64,000 nt of DNA from Vagococcus allomyrinae (GCF_017829975.1 NZ_JAEEGA010000006.1:232568-296567); one strand, 5' to 3'. Positions 17,127 to 25,598 are shown, numbered from the stretch's first letter. Translations and numbers: made by a program. The notes: generated by a model from the letters alone, not told the origin.

Positions 17127-18047
17127 GTGGAATACATTAATTTAGGTGGAAATGAAGAGTTGAAAGTGTCGCAAGTGGCTTTAGGTTGCATGCGAATGAC
17201 CAGCTTATCTCAAAATGAGGCAACATCATTGCTTGAGACAACGGTTAATGAAGGAATTAACTTTTTTGATCATGCTGATATTTATGGTGCTGGTGAATGT
17301 GAAGTGTTATTCGGTAAAGCACTAAATGATAGTTCAATCAAACGTGAGGATATTTTTATTCAAAGTAAATGTGGCATTCGTCAAGGGATGTTTGATTTTT
17401 CTAAAGAGCACATACTTTCTTCAGTTGATGGAATCTTACAACGGTTAGATATTGATTACTTAGATGTGTTAGCGTTGCATCGTCCAGATACGTTAGTTGA
17501 ACCAGAAGAGGTAGCTGCTGCCTTTGACCAGTTAGAGAAAACAGGAAAAGTTCGTCATTTTGGTGTTAGCAATCAAAAGCCCATGCAAATTGAGCTGTTA
17601 AAAAAGAGTCTAAACCAACCGCTATTAGTGAATCAGCTACAGTTTGGCATTATGGCAACAGGAATGGTCGACCAAGGAATTCATGTTAATATGAAAGATG
17701 ATGCCAGTGTGGATCATGATGGCAGTATTTTGGATTATTCTCGTTTACATGACATGACAATCCAAGCGTGGTCCCCTTATCAGTACGGCTTTTTTGAAGG
17801 TGTATTTTTAGGAAATGAGAAATTCCCTGAGTTAAATGCGACCATTGATACTTTAGCAGAAAAATATAATGTGACGAATACCGGGATAGCAACTGCTTGG
17901 ATTTCGAGACATCCAGCTAATATGCAAACAATCTTAGGAACGATGAAAGAAAGCAGAATTAAAGAAGTGGCTAAGGCGTCAGATATTGTGTTAACTCGTC
18001 AAGAGTGGTATGAGATCTATCGCGCTGCTGGCAATATTTTACCATAA
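17127..18047 (+). CDS. Aldo/keto reductase, YdhF-like
   Basis: A 306-residue NADPH-dependent reductase with the TIM-barrel AKR pattern. The start is GTG 17127, with AAAGGAGG ending 8 nt upstream; the GTG at 17121 is too close. Key residues: N-F-F-D-H-A-D-I-Y-G-A-G (Asp and catalytic Tyr), Q-S-K-C-G-I (catalytic Lys), L-A-L-H-R-P-D (catalytic His), G-V-S-N in strand 6, and G-T-M-K-E-S-R-I near the C-terminus for the cofactor phosphate. It most resembles the E. coli YdhF branch. The physiological substrate is unknown. A short hairpin terminator follows. Confidence 0.92.
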   Translation: MEYINLGGNEELKVSQVALGCMRMTSLSQNEATSLLETTVNEGINFFDHADIYGAGECEVLFGKALNDSSIKREDIFIQSKCGIRQGMFDFSKEHILSSVDGILQRLDIDYLDVLALHRPDTLVEPEEVAAAFDQLEKTGKVRHFGVSNQKPMQIELLKKSLNQPLLVNQLQFGIMATGMVDQGIHVNMKDDASVDHDGSILDYSRLHDMTIQAWSPYQYGFFEGVFLGNEKFPELNATIDTLAEKYNVTNTGIATAWISRHPANMQTILGTMKESRIKEVAKASDIVLTRQEWYEIYRAAGNILP

Positions 18048-18059
18048 TCATAATCAATG

Positions 18060-18089
18060 GCCTGTTCTCGCGAGAGGGCAGGTTTTGGT
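18060..18089 (+). terminator. Terminator after the aldo/keto reductase
   Basis: CCTGTTCTCG pairs with CGAGAGGGCAGG (bulged) and is followed by TTTTGGTGTTTT. The T-run is short, so efficiency is uncertain. Confidence 0.5.
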
Positions 18090-18198
18090 GTTTTGCTTGG
18101 AAAGCTGCCTAAGTCTTTTAATTGACGTGGGACTGGTTTCATAGACTATTCTATAGAAAGTAGGCAGTCAATGCGGCTTACCTTAAATCGGAGTTGTA

Positions 18199-18239
18199 AC
18201 TGACAAGAAATTGTGACCGTGTGTCAGTTTCGTTATAAT
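18199..18239 (+). promoter_or_regulatory. Promoter with palindromic operator for the LacI-type gene
   Basis: TTGTGA (18211-18216), 17-bp spacer, TATAAT (18234-18239). The -35 is bracketed by a perfect inverted repeat, ACTGACA (18199-18205) and TGTCAGT (18222-18228), an arrangement expected of an autoregulatory operator. Confidence 0.55.
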
Positions 18240-18269
18240 GACCTTAACAAGTTGGAAGGGATTGATTAG

Positions 18270-19202
18270 ATGACAACAATTCGAGATATAGCCAAGCTAT
18301 CAGGATACTCGGTATCAACGGTTTCCCGAGTATTGAATAACCACCCTTATGTCTCTGAAGAAAAGAGGCAACAAATCCAAGAGATTATCGATGAAATTAA
18401 CTATATCCCTAATACTAAAGCCCGTCATTTGAGTTATGGGAAATCATTGAATATCGGCGTCGTTCTCCCACTGACCAACAATTCATGGTTTGAACAAACG
18501 ATCAGTGGGATTATTGACGAGGCGGCTAAAGCGAACTATACTGTGACGCTGTTGCCAACCAATTATAATCGAGAATTAGAGCATCATTTTTTAACAGAAT
18601 TGTTGGCAAAGGCTTATGATGGTTTGATTATTTTATCCCGTGGGATGTCTTTAGAAACAATCGAAGAATATGCCCAGCAAGCGCCAATTGTCTGTTGTGA
18701 AGATACGGGTGAATTTAATATTTCATGTGTTTACATTGAGCGCAAAAAAATGTACAAACAAGTATTTGAAGAGATTAAGGCGGAGGGGAAAATGCCAGTT
18801 GGTTTAACTTTAAGTCGGAATGAGCGCAAAAGTGCCAGCATGAGAACAACAGTTGAAAGTTTTATTGAAGTTTTTGGCTCGTTAGACCAAGCGGTTATTT
18901 TTCGTGATTGTCGCACGTTTGAGGAAGGCATGGCAGCGGGTGAATTTTTTGCCAAACAAAGCAATCCGCCACAAGTAGTGTTTGCAAACGGTGATGAGGT
19001 GGCAGCAGGTATTTATGATTATTATCAAAAAGGACAAGGGATTGGAATTATTGGGCAAGGAAATGAATTACTAAGTCGCATCTTGGGATTTCCAACCATT
19101 TTACATCCACTGAAAGAAATGGGCAAATTAGCCTTTAAGAGTTTATTTGATCAAGAAGTAACTCAAATAAAACTGGAGAGTCGCTGGATTAACCAGTCAT
19201 AG
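18270..19202 (+). CDS. LacI-family transcriptional regulator
   Basis: A 310-residue repressor. The N-terminal headpiece reads T-T-I-R-D-I-A-K-L-S-G-Y-S-V-S-T-V-S-R-V (helix-turn-helix, residues 2-21) followed by the hinge helix N-T-K-A-R-H-L-S-Y-G. The periplasmic-binding-protein-like effector domain begins at about residue 60 (N-I-G-V-V-L-P-L) and includes D-G-L-I-I-L-S-R-G and F-A-N-G-D-E-V-A-A-G. It is slightly shorter than average (about 330). No sugar transport or catabolic genes lie next to it, so it may control distant genes as well as itself through the palindrome in its own promoter. Confidence 0.9.
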   Translation: MTTIRDIAKLSGYSVSTVSRVLNNHPYVSEEKRQQIQEIIDEINYIPNTKARHLSYGKSLNIGVVLPLTNNSWFEQTISGIIDEAAKANYTVTLLPTNYNRELEHHFLTELLAKAYDGLIILSRGMSLETIEEYAQQAPIVCCEDTGEFNISCVYIERKKMYKQVFEEIKAEGKMPVGLTLSRNERKSASMRTTVESFIEVFGSLDQAVIFRDCRTFEEGMAAGEFFAKQSNPPQVVFANGDEVAAGIYDYYQKGQGIGIIGQGNELLSRILGFPTILHPLKEMGKLAFKSLFDQEVTQIKLESRWINQS

Positions 19203-19335
19203 TCTGAAAGCTGAGCGCTAAAGTCCCTTTTTTTCCTCCTAAAGCTACTCATGATACACACATGCTCAGACCGATCTGGTAAAACCATTCCAAGCGAACC
19301 GGCTGTTCCGCTTGTTCGCGTTTTGCGAAAGTGCC

Positions 19336-19479
19336 GAGCCTTAACTCTAGCATTTAAAATGCGTAGAAGTTTAGGACATCGAAGAGCCTTAACTCTAGCA
19401 TTTAAAATGCGTAGAAGTTTAGGACATCGAAGAGCCTTAACTCTAGCATTTAAAATGCGTAGAAGTTTAGGACATCGAA
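19336..19479. repeat. Three exact tandem copies of a 48-bp hairpin-forming unit
   Basis: Copies at 19336-19383, 19384-19431 and 19432-19479 appear identical. Each contains the perfect palindrome GCATTTAAAATGC, extended to an imperfect stem of about 37 nt (CCTTAACT-CTA-GCATTT against AAATGC-GTAG-AAGTTTAGG). The array lies between convergent genes. The unit is a multiple of three, so one frame reads through it, but that frame overlaps the neighbouring gene and has no convincing start. Just upstream (19291-19330) are two further small hairpins, including TTCGC-GTTTT-GCGAA. Confidence 0.9.
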
Positions 19480-19492
19480 GAGAGAGGATTAT

Positions 19493-20137
19493 TCATAAGT
19501 CATCTGGTGTTATGCAGGATGTGCTGGGATGGCGAATTTCCCAAATAACCCGGGTAGCTAGTCTTTGAGCATTAATGGGAAAGACTGGCCTAAAATAAAC
19601 GCGAAGGATTGGAAGGTGGGCTAGAAAAAAAACCGCACCGCCTTCAATTAAAGAGAGAGGACGATCAACACCGATTACTAAGCCAGGTCGCACGATAGTG
19701 ACTGGATTTGTCAGTTTGTTTAAGTCGTTTTCTGCTAGTCGTTTATGTTCAAGGTATTCTTTAGGAATCAATGGCCCATTGGCGTTGGCTGAAAGAAAGA
19801 CATACGGTATTTGGGGATAGTGAGCTACTTGATCAGCGATCAGTTGATTAGCCAGTACGATCATTTTTTGATAGGTTAGACGCTTTTTCTGGTTTTCTCG
19901 TAAAATGCCAATTAAGTTAATGACACCAGAAGCGTTGACCACGTACTGTTGCCAGTTCTTGTCAGTGAATATATCAGATTTTACCCAAGTTATCAGAGGA
20001 TGGTTGCGCAAAAACAGGTTTTGGGGCTCTCCTCTTCGAGAAATGCTGACAACAGGAATTTTCTGGTCAACAGCTTCCTTGCAAATCGCTTGACCAATAA
20101 AACCACTTCCGCCAAAAATTAAGAGATAGTTGGTCAT
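19493..20137 (-). CDS. NAD(P)-binding atypical SDR / epimerase-like protein
   Basis: A protein of about 214 residues beginning M-T-N-Y-L-L-I-F-G-G-S-G-F-I-G, the Rossmann G-G-S-G-F-I-G dinucleotide-binding motif. The ATG at 20137 has AAAGGAGG at good spacing; the open frame extends further upstream but without a better start. I-N-L-I-G-I-L and Y-V-F-L-S-A-N-A are typical of the atypical short-chain dehydrogenases related to NDUFA9 or nucleoside-diphosphate-sugar epimerases. Instead of the Y-x-x-x-K pair there is Y-L-E-H-K-R-L-A-E, in which Tyr and Lys keep the right spacing. It is shorter than full epimerases. Function unknown. Confidence 0.8.
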   Translation of the reverse strand: MTNYLLIFGGSGFIGQAICKEAVDQKIPVVSISRRGEPQNLFLRNHPLITWVKSDIFTDKNWQQYVVNASGVINLIGILRENQKKRLTYQKMIVLANQLIADQVAHYPQIPYVFLSANANGPLIPKEYLEHKRLAENDLNKLTNPVTIVRPGLVIGVDRPLSLIEGGAVFFLAHLPILRVYFRPVFPINAQRLATRVIWEIRHPSTSCITPDDL

Positions 20138-20270
20138 AGTAACCTCCTTTCTATGTTTATCATACCATGTCAAGATGAAACAGTGGAGTGATGTGATTTT
20201 ATTAAGCAAAACTATTTTACAAATCTCCAGAGGTGTGATAAAGTATATAAGCGAATGTGAGGTAATGATA

Positions 20271-20455
20271 ATGAACAAAGCAACGCCATATATTAGACGA
20301 AACGGCTCCCTACAAATGAATTAGATGAAGCATTGTATGGAGCATTAAAAACGATAGACTCTTCATCACTTTTTTTGGAAAAAATCAGGCTTGCAAAAGT
20401 CTTATTTGAGTTGTCTAAATTAAGTGAGGATAAACAGATTTTATCAGGCTGCTAG
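20271..20455 (+). pseudogene. Frameshifted small ORF
   Basis: GTGAGG precedes ATG 20271, which begins M-N-K-A-T-P-Y-I-R-R and stops at 20322-20324. In the frame that carries on past this stop, sense codons run to TAG 20453-20455 and read N-E-L-D-E-A-L-Y-G-A-L-K-T-I and then F-E-L-S-K-L-S. This looks like the helical remainder of the same small protein of about 60 residues after a one-base indel. A terminator follows at 20482. The length and helical character recall small bacteriocin-immunity-type proteins, but I cannot assign a family. A sequencing error is possible. Confidence 0.4.
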
Positions 20456-20481
20456 GATGTATTTAGTGGCCTTTGTATGAA

Positions 20482-20528
20482 AAAGCAGAGGTTGGTAGGT
20501 GACTACTGAACTCTGCTTTATTTTATTT
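20482..20528 (+). terminator. Terminator after the broken small ORF
   Basis: AAAGCAGAG (20482-20490) and CTCTGCTTT (20511-20519) form a 9-bp stem with a 20-nt loop, followed by TTATTTTATTTT. Confidence 0.65.
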
Positions 20529-20547
20529 TGAAAAAGGAATGATGACA

Positions 20548-22089
20548 ATGAGTATCTTAACAATTGAAGATTTGAACTATGCGTTACCTGATAAAGTGTT
20601 GTACCAAGAAGGCAATGTTACTCTAAATAGAGGGGAACATATGGGGTTAGTTGGTAAAAATGGTGCTGGGAAAAGTACCCTAATTAAAATTTTGATTGGT
20701 GAGGTTTTAGCCGATTCAGGCAAAATTACTTGGCAAAACCATGTCAAATTAGGTTACCTTGAGCAATATTTATTGATAGAAGAAGGTCAGACTATTCGGG
20801 AATTTTTGCGCACATCGTTTAAATTTCTTTATGATTTAGAGAAAGAGATCGAAGGCTTGTATGCTGATTATGGAGAAAGTTTGGCTGATGATCTGCTCGA
20901 AAAAGCAGGGAAGAAACAAGAAATACTTGAACAAAGTGGTTTTTATGCGATCGAACAAAGAATCGAAAAGATGGCCTTTGGGTTGGGAATTGCAGCGATT
21001 GGCATGGAGAAGAAGTTGAGCGAACTCAGTGGCGGACAGAAGTCTAAGGTCTTTCTAGCAAAATTGTTATTAGAGGAGCCGGATGTGCTATTACTTGATG
21101 AACCTACCAACTATTTGGACGATACTCATGTTCAGTGGTTAGCGGGTTTCCTAAACGATTTTGCTGGTAGTTATTTGGTTATTTCTCATGACTATCAGTT
21201 TTTGAATGAAATCACCAATTGTATTTGTGATATTGAATTCGGACGCCTACAGAAATATCCTGGTAATTTAAAGAAAGCGTTGAAGCTGAAGGAAATTGCC
21301 AATGAGAATTATTTAAAAGAATACCATGCTCAACAGGAGAAAATTGATAAATTGGAAAATTATATCCGAAAATACAAAGCGGGTTCCCGGTCGACCATTG
21401 CCAAAAGTCGAGAAAAACAATTAAATAAAATTGACCGTCTATCAGCACCTGAGCGAGTGTATCAAAGTGCTTTTGAATTTCCTCACGCTCCAATTTTGGC
21501 AAATTATCTGATCGAAACCAAGAACTTAGCAATTGGTTATAAGCATGCCTTGTTGCCTACTATCGATTTAATTGTTCAGCGAGGCGAAAAAATAGCGATT
21601 AATGGGTTTAACGGAATTGGTAAGTCAACTTTGCTGAAAACGTTAATAGGTGAGATACCAGCTTTAGGGGGAAATGTCATTTTGCCAGAAGGATTGGAAA
21701 TTAATTACTTTTCTCAAGAGTTAAATTGGCCTAACCAGAGTCTGACCCCTTTTGATTACGTTCGAGAAGCATATCCTACATTACTAGATAAAGAAATCAG
21801 AACTCAACTAGCTCGCAGTGGTATTCACGATGACAATGTAAAAAAAGCAATGAAATTTTTAAGTGGAGGTGAGCAAACGAAGGTGAAACTCTGTATCATG
21901 ACGATGATCAAGAGCAACTTATTAATTTTGGATGAGCCAACCAATCACTTAGATACAGATACCAAACGAGCACTTCGCCAAGCTTTAGATGCTTATGAAG
22001 GGACGATGTTAATCGTTTCTCATGAGGCTGATTTTTATGAGAACTTAGTGGATAGAATTGTGAATATTGAAGACTTACAAGCTGGATAA
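20548..22089 (+). CDS. ABC-F family ATPase (YkpA/YbiT-like)
   Basis: A soluble protein of about 513 residues with two ABC domains and no membrane segments. ATG 20548 is chosen over the two ATGs at 20539 and 20542, because AAGGA at 20534-20538 is optimally spaced only for it. Domain 1 has Walker A G-K-N-G-A-G-K-S-T, signature L-S-G-G-Q-K-S-K and Walker B L-L-L-D-E-P-T-N-Y-L-D. A charged linker follows (K-Y-K-A-G-S-R-S-T-I-A-K-S-R, the P-site tRNA interaction motif region). Domain 2 has G-F-N-G-I-G-K-S-T, L-S-G-G-E-Q-T-K and L-D-E-P-T-N-H-L-D. ABC-F proteins act on ribosomes; this housekeeping-like branch is not a typical antibiotic-resistance ABC-F. Confidence 0.92.
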   Translation: MSILTIEDLNYALPDKVLYQEGNVTLNRGEHMGLVGKNGAGKSTLIKILIGEVLADSGKITWQNHVKLGYLEQYLLIEEGQTIREFLRTSFKFLYDLEKEIEGLYADYGESLADDLLEKAGKKQEILEQSGFYAIEQRIEKMAFGLGIAAIGMEKKLSELSGGQKSKVFLAKLLLEEPDVLLLDEPTNYLDDTHVQWLAGFLNDFAGSYLVISHDYQFLNEITNCICDIEFGRLQKYPGNLKKALKLKEIANENYLKEYHAQQEKIDKLENYIRKYKAGSRSTIAKSREKQLNKIDRLSAPERVYQSAFEFPHAPILANYLIETKNLAIGYKHALLPTIDLIVQRGEKIAINGFNGIGKSTLLKTLIGEIPALGGNVILPEGLEINYFSQELNWPNQSLTPFDYVREAYPTLLDKEIRTQLARSGIHDDNVKKAMKFLSGGEQTKVKLCIMTMIKSNLLILDEPTNHLDTDTKRALRQALDAYEGTMLIVSHEADFYENLVDRIVNIEDLQAG

Positions 22090-22158
22090 GCTAGTCTGTG
22101 ATACAATGTTGTTATTAAACTACGTGGTGAAAATGGATGATAAGTTGAGGTTAGCATA

Positions 22159-23517
22159 TTGAAAGAAAAGAAAAAGAGCAGGTTTCCAAAGAAATTATCG
22201 CCGGTTCAATTCATTGTTTTGAGTTTTTTTGGCGTGATACTAATAGGAATGCTATTATTATCATTGCCAATTGCGTCAACGACTGGCGACACGAATTTAT
22301 TAGACGCATTATTTGTTGCCACTTCCTCGGTTTGCGTTACTGGCTTAACGACGGTTAATACGGCTGCTCATTGGAGTTTATTTGGTCGAGGGGTAATTCT
22401 TTGTTTAATTGAGATTGGTGGCATGAGTTTTATGCTGATGACCCTTTTTTTTACAATGGTGGTTGGCAAAAAAATTAATTTTGGAACGCGCTTGGTACTA
22501 AAAGAGGCTCTGAATCTTGACGAACACACGGGTGTGTTAAGATTAGGCCTCTATGTACTAAAGTTTTCCTTTTCTGTTCAGCTAGTTGGAACAGTTTTAT
22601 TGCTGGTCTCTTTTGGCCCTAAATACGGTTTTTGGAAGGGTCTAGGGTACAGTCTTTTTCATGCTGTCTCAGCTTTTTGTAATGCGGGATTTGATTTGTT
22701 TGGTGACAGTCTAGAAAGCATGCGACAGGACAGTTATGTCATGATGGTTTTAGCGGGGTTGATTATTGCTGGTGGATTCGGGTTTGTCGTTTGGCGAGAA
22801 GTTTTAACCTGGTTTAAGACGAAAAAAATGTCGATTCATTCGCGCTTAGCGCTTAACGTCATGGGGGGCTTACTAGTCGGTGGCTTCTTATTGTTTTTGT
22901 TGATTGAGAAGAATTTAGCTGCCTATAGTGAGGACTTATCATTTGGGCAACGACTAGTGAATACTTTTTTTCTAACGGTGACACCACGGACAGCTGGGTT
23001 CAACAGTATCCCTTATAGCGACTTATCTGATGCCAGTCTGATCGTGACGATGATATTGATGTTTATTGGTGGGAACTCGGGATCAACCGCTGGCGGGCTT
23101 AAAACATCAACTCTCGGTGTTTTAGGGCTATATGCTTGGGCGAGTATTCACGGTCGCGAAGCAACTGTTTATCGGGAGCGGACAATTAATCGTAAAGTTA
23201 TCATGCGGGCTTTTGCTCTTTTCTTTATCTCAACGGCCATTGCAATTTGTGCCATCACCTTATTGTCAATGACAGAAACAATTCCAGTAGGGGTTGGAAT
23301 TGAGTATGTGGCATTTGAAGTTTTTTCAGCTTTTGGAACGGTTGGTGTGACAATGGGCTTAACACCAGAACTGACCCTAATCGGAAAAGGCGTCATTATT
23401 TTATTGATGTTTATTGGACGAGTAGGGGTTTATACGTTCTTATTAGCCGTGGCTCGCCGTCAAAAAAATAACGATACTCTGATTCGCTATCCGGAAGAAA
23501 ATATCATGGTTGGCTAA
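22159..23517 (+). CDS. ktrB: Ktr-type potassium uptake channel subunit KtrB (TrkH family)
   Basis: A 452-residue membrane protein of the SKT superfamily. Four pore-loop regions, each with a central Gly, are visible: T-S-S-V-C-V-T-G-L-T-T, A-V-S-A-F-C-N-A-G-F-D, T-P-R-T-A-G-F-N-S-I and F-S-A-F-G-T-V-G-V-T. These line the selectivity filter. I-G-G-N-S-G-S-T-A-G-G-L-K-T in the third repeat is the flexible gate. Start TTG 22159 has a TTGAGG-type SD. The cytoplasmic regulatory partner KtrA is not adjacent, as is common in Enterococcaceae, and must be encoded elsewhere. It is Na+-dependent in characterised relatives. Confidence 0.92.
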   Translation: MKEKKKSRFPKKLSPVQFIVLSFFGVILIGMLLLSLPIASTTGDTNLLDALFVATSSVCVTGLTTVNTAAHWSLFGRGVILCLIEIGGMSFMLMTLFFTMVVGKKINFGTRLVLKEALNLDEHTGVLRLGLYVLKFSFSVQLVGTVLLLVSFGPKYGFWKGLGYSLFHAVSAFCNAGFDLFGDSLESMRQDSYVMMVLAGLIIAGGFGFVVWREVLTWFKTKKMSIHSRLALNVMGGLLVGGFLLFLLIEKNLAAYSEDLSFGQRLVNTFFLTVTPRTAGFNSIPYSDLSDASLIVTMILMFIGGNSGSTAGGLKTSTLGVLGLYAWASIHGREATVYRERTINRKVIMRAFALFFISTAIAICAITLLSMTETIPVGVGIEYVAFEVFSAFGTVGVTMGLTPELTLIGKGVIILLMFIGRVGVYTFLLAVARRQKNNDTLIRYPEENIMVG

Positions 23518-23616
23518 AGGTTTTAAGTAGTCTATGGTTACCTTTACAGTGGTACGAAGAGGTGACACGCAGACGATCATTTCAACGGAGAACTACCTTT
23601 TTGCTGTAAACCAAAT

Positions 23617-23656
23617 AAAAGACGTCTCAAATGCATGACAATTTGAGGCGTCTTTT
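23617..23656. terminator. Bidirectional terminator between ktrB and the convergent small gene
   Basis: AAAAGACGTCTCAAAT (23617-23632) and ATTTGAGGCGTCTTTT (23641-23656) form a 16-bp stem with one G-T pair and an 8-nt loop. It serves both convergent genes. Confidence 0.88.
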
Positions 23657-23675
23657 AGTTTAATTAGTGTCAAAA

Positions 23676-23879
23676 TTATATTTCAACGATTTGCGAGAAT
23701 GGAATGACAAGCCGTTTGTTTAATTCCTGAACCCGAGTGGTATCAATTTGAGAAGAATCTCTTACCTCTACTAAAGCTGATAAATCATATAACTTTTCAA
23801 CTTTTCCTTTAAAGCATTCTTCAAGTAAGGGACTTGCGCATTGATATGTGTTACCGACAACGATTAAATCTGCTTCCAT
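23676..23879 (-). CDS. Small DUF2187-like (YkvS-type) protein
   Basis: A 67-residue protein. On the minus strand GAAGGTGA lies 7-9 nt before the ATG, and its end sits 20 bp from the shared terminator, both signs of a real gene. The body reads V-G-N-T-Y-Q, F-K-G-K-V-E-K-L-Y-D-L-S-A-L-V-E-V, then L-N-K-R-L-V-I-P-F-S. The G-x-V-E-K-x-Y-x-x-S-x-L-V-x-V pattern matches the small beta-barrel DUF2187 proteins exemplified by Bacillus YkvS. The function of that family is unknown. The assignment is by motif pattern only. Confidence 0.6.
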   Translation of the reverse strand: MEADLIVVGNTYQCASPLLEECFKGKVEKLYDLSALVEVRDSSQIDTTRVQELNKRLVIPFSQIVEI

Positions 23880-24260
23880 GAAAATTCACCTTCAATTTCT
23901 TATACAAAAAGAATCACCAAATCTAGTTGTATTTTTTTAGTACCCTTATCTTACGATACTTGCCTGATGATTTCAATATGAATATTCATAAATAACTCAT
24001 TTTTTGTTAAAAAAGACTAAATTACTCATAAAAACAACAAAAAATTCATGTTATTTTCACATTTGATAAAGAAATTAGCACATTTGTAATTTTTAAACGC
24101 TTCATCAAGTTAAAAGCGATAAGTGAAAACGAATTTTTTATCAATTGCTCGGTTAAGTGAAAGCTGGGTCCGTCCATCTCAATCAATTCATAATTCATAA
24201 AACTTTAGTTTTAGAGATTAGGGATATCGGAGCGGATCTAGTGGGTGGGACAAAAGGACT
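23880..24260. other. AT-rich intergenic stretch without a recognisable gene
   Basis: About 380 bp. It should contain the promoter of the leftward DUF2187-like gene (ATCTTACGATACTTG around 23948 reads as a possible promoter on the minus strand) and the 3' end of the next leftward gene. I see no convincing ORF, RNA or terminator. Confidence 0.5.
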
Positions 24261-25229
24261 TTATGTTCCAGTGTCGTCTTCACTAAGTGACATGGCTTCT
24301 AGTAGCAGTTCAAGGAAAATATCGCCGTTTAAGAGACTTGGCAAATAGATCTTTGCTAAAATGGTGTTATCACTGTCTAAGAGATTGACTTGTTGACCGT
24401 AATGCCAAGATAAACGATCTTTTTTACGAGAAGCCGATTTTGAAAAGTGATGCAGTTGGACATCTGCAATGTCAAACATGTCAACCGGTGTGCCATCGAT
24501 GGTCAATTGGTGTCCTTGCCAGACGATTTCAGCTCCCGTGGGCATAATTTGAGAGACTGGTAGATTTCCTTTGCTTTCTTCAATGATCAATTCACGATCA
24601 AAGTCTTCTTGCTGACTTGTATCAACCGAAATGGCGTGATGTTTAGCTAAATAGGGGAACACAATAGCTTGACCAGCTTGGAGTTTCTCACGTAGTTCAC
24701 GGCCCTTTAGGGCGTTAAAATGCTCAATAATATCTTGTTGAATCAGGCCAATCGGCATTTTTTTATCCTCTTTATCTCTTAAATAAGGAGAGAGAACGGT
24801 CCAGGAAAAATTTTTGTGTTCGTAGAGGGCGACGACATCTCTGAAACCGTATTCCATAGCGTCGGGCAGACGTAAAAGATGAATAAAATCGACATTATTC
24901 AAATTAACCGTATAGGAAGCTTTTCGGCTATGTACGTCAATGCTGTTATCAGATATGGTAAATGAAATTTTTCGTTTATCAACCATTAAATAAACGATGG
25001 TGGCGATAAACAGGATCAAGAAAAAGATAGATAGACCAATCAGTAGTCCGCTAGCGGATTTTAAAGTTGTTAAAGAGAACTTTAAACTTCCTATCGAGAC
25101 TCGCGTTAAAGAGGTTAAGGTGAATCCAAAAAGTATTCCAAGGCATATACTTGCTGTCATAAATAGTGTAGCCCAGATAGTTAATGCTAATTTATGTTTG
25201 GTTATTCGTGTTAGCGTCCGATGTTTCAT
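24261..25229 (-). CDS. Uncharacterised membrane protein with two N-terminal helices
   Basis: A 322-residue protein I do not recognise. AAAGGAGG on the minus strand precedes ATG 25229 at good spacing. Two hydrophobic helices (about residues 15-38 and 58-82) are followed by a cytosolic region that starts with R-K-I-S-F-T-I-S-D-N-S-I-D-V-H-S-R, a strand pattern reminiscent of bacterial PH-like domains. A later segment, Q-L-T-I-D-G-T-P-V-D-M-F-D-I-A-D-V, could be a second such domain. It is monocistronic and lies between ktrB and guaC. No catalytic motif is visible. The PH-like reading is a guess from strand spacing only. Confidence 0.7.
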   Translation of the reverse strand: MKHRTLTRITKHKLALTIWATLFMTASICLGILFGFTLTSLTRVSIGSLKFSLTTLKSASGLLIGLSIFFLILFIATIVYLMVDKRKISFTISDNSIDVHSRKASYTVNLNNVDFIHLLRLPDAMEYGFRDVVALYEHKNFSWTVLSPYLRDKEDKKMPIGLIQQDIIEHFNALKGRELREKLQAGQAIVFPYLAKHHAISVDTSQQEDFDRELIIEESKGNLPVSQIMPTGAEIVWQGHQLTIDGTPVDMFDIADVQLHHFSKSASRKKDRLSWHYGQQVNLLDSDNTILAKIYLPSLLNGDIFLELLLEAMSLSEDDTGT

Positions 25230-25415
25230 TAAAGTTCCTCCTTTTAGGATCGGTTTGATGAACGACTAAAGGTTAATCACTAAATGTCTTTTCATTATAA
25301 CATGTTTTCGATGTATCCGTTGGACTCTAAAATGATGAGAGAACGATGGTTGGGTCAAAGGAAATTTCCTGCTGGAAGAAGGGAGTCATTCGTCAGTTAT
25401 GTGAAATAAATGAGT

Positions 25416-25432
25416 AAAACACGAACAATAAA
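25416..25432 (+). promoter_or_regulatory. Candidate PurR box (distal), guaC upstream region
   Basis: AAAACACGAACAATAAA contains the CGAAC core in an A-rich context, as in PurBoxes of Firmicutes. It lies about 110 bp upstream of the promoter-proximal box and in the opposite orientation. Confidence 0.5.
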
Positions 25433-25541
25433 TGCTTCAATTAATAGTAATATAATAAAATATCAGTAAATGACTTGCTTTTTCTGGTAATATAAGGTAA
25501 ATTATCTTAGGAAGCAAACGTAGAACTGTTAATTAATTGTT

Positions 25542-25569
25542 AATGTTCGTGTTTTCTTTCTAATATAAT
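25542..25569 (+). promoter_or_regulatory. Promoter-proximal PurR box and -10 of guaC
   Basis: AATGTTCGTGTTTT (25542-25555; complement AAAACACGAACATT) matches the PurBox core CGAACATT. It ends 8 bp before the -10 TATAAT (25564-25569), with a weak -35 overlapping the box. The position implies control by PurR, as repressor or activator. Confidence 0.6.
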
Positions 25570-25598
25570 GAGTTTAAACTCAACAGGAGGTTATCAAC

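Noticed and set aside
19336..19479. CRISPR array
   Set aside because: The copies follow each other with no spacers and there are no cas genes; it is a simple tandem repeat.
19251..19568. A plus-strand frame through the 48-bp repeats encoding a 16-residue repeat
   Set aside because: It overlaps the 3' end of the well-supported minus-strand SDR gene, lacks an SD, and the repeated 16 residues arise only because the unit length is divisible by three.
24157..24348. Plus-strand ORF overlapping the end of the minus-strand membrane protein gene
   Set aside because: No SD and partly antisense to a supported gene.
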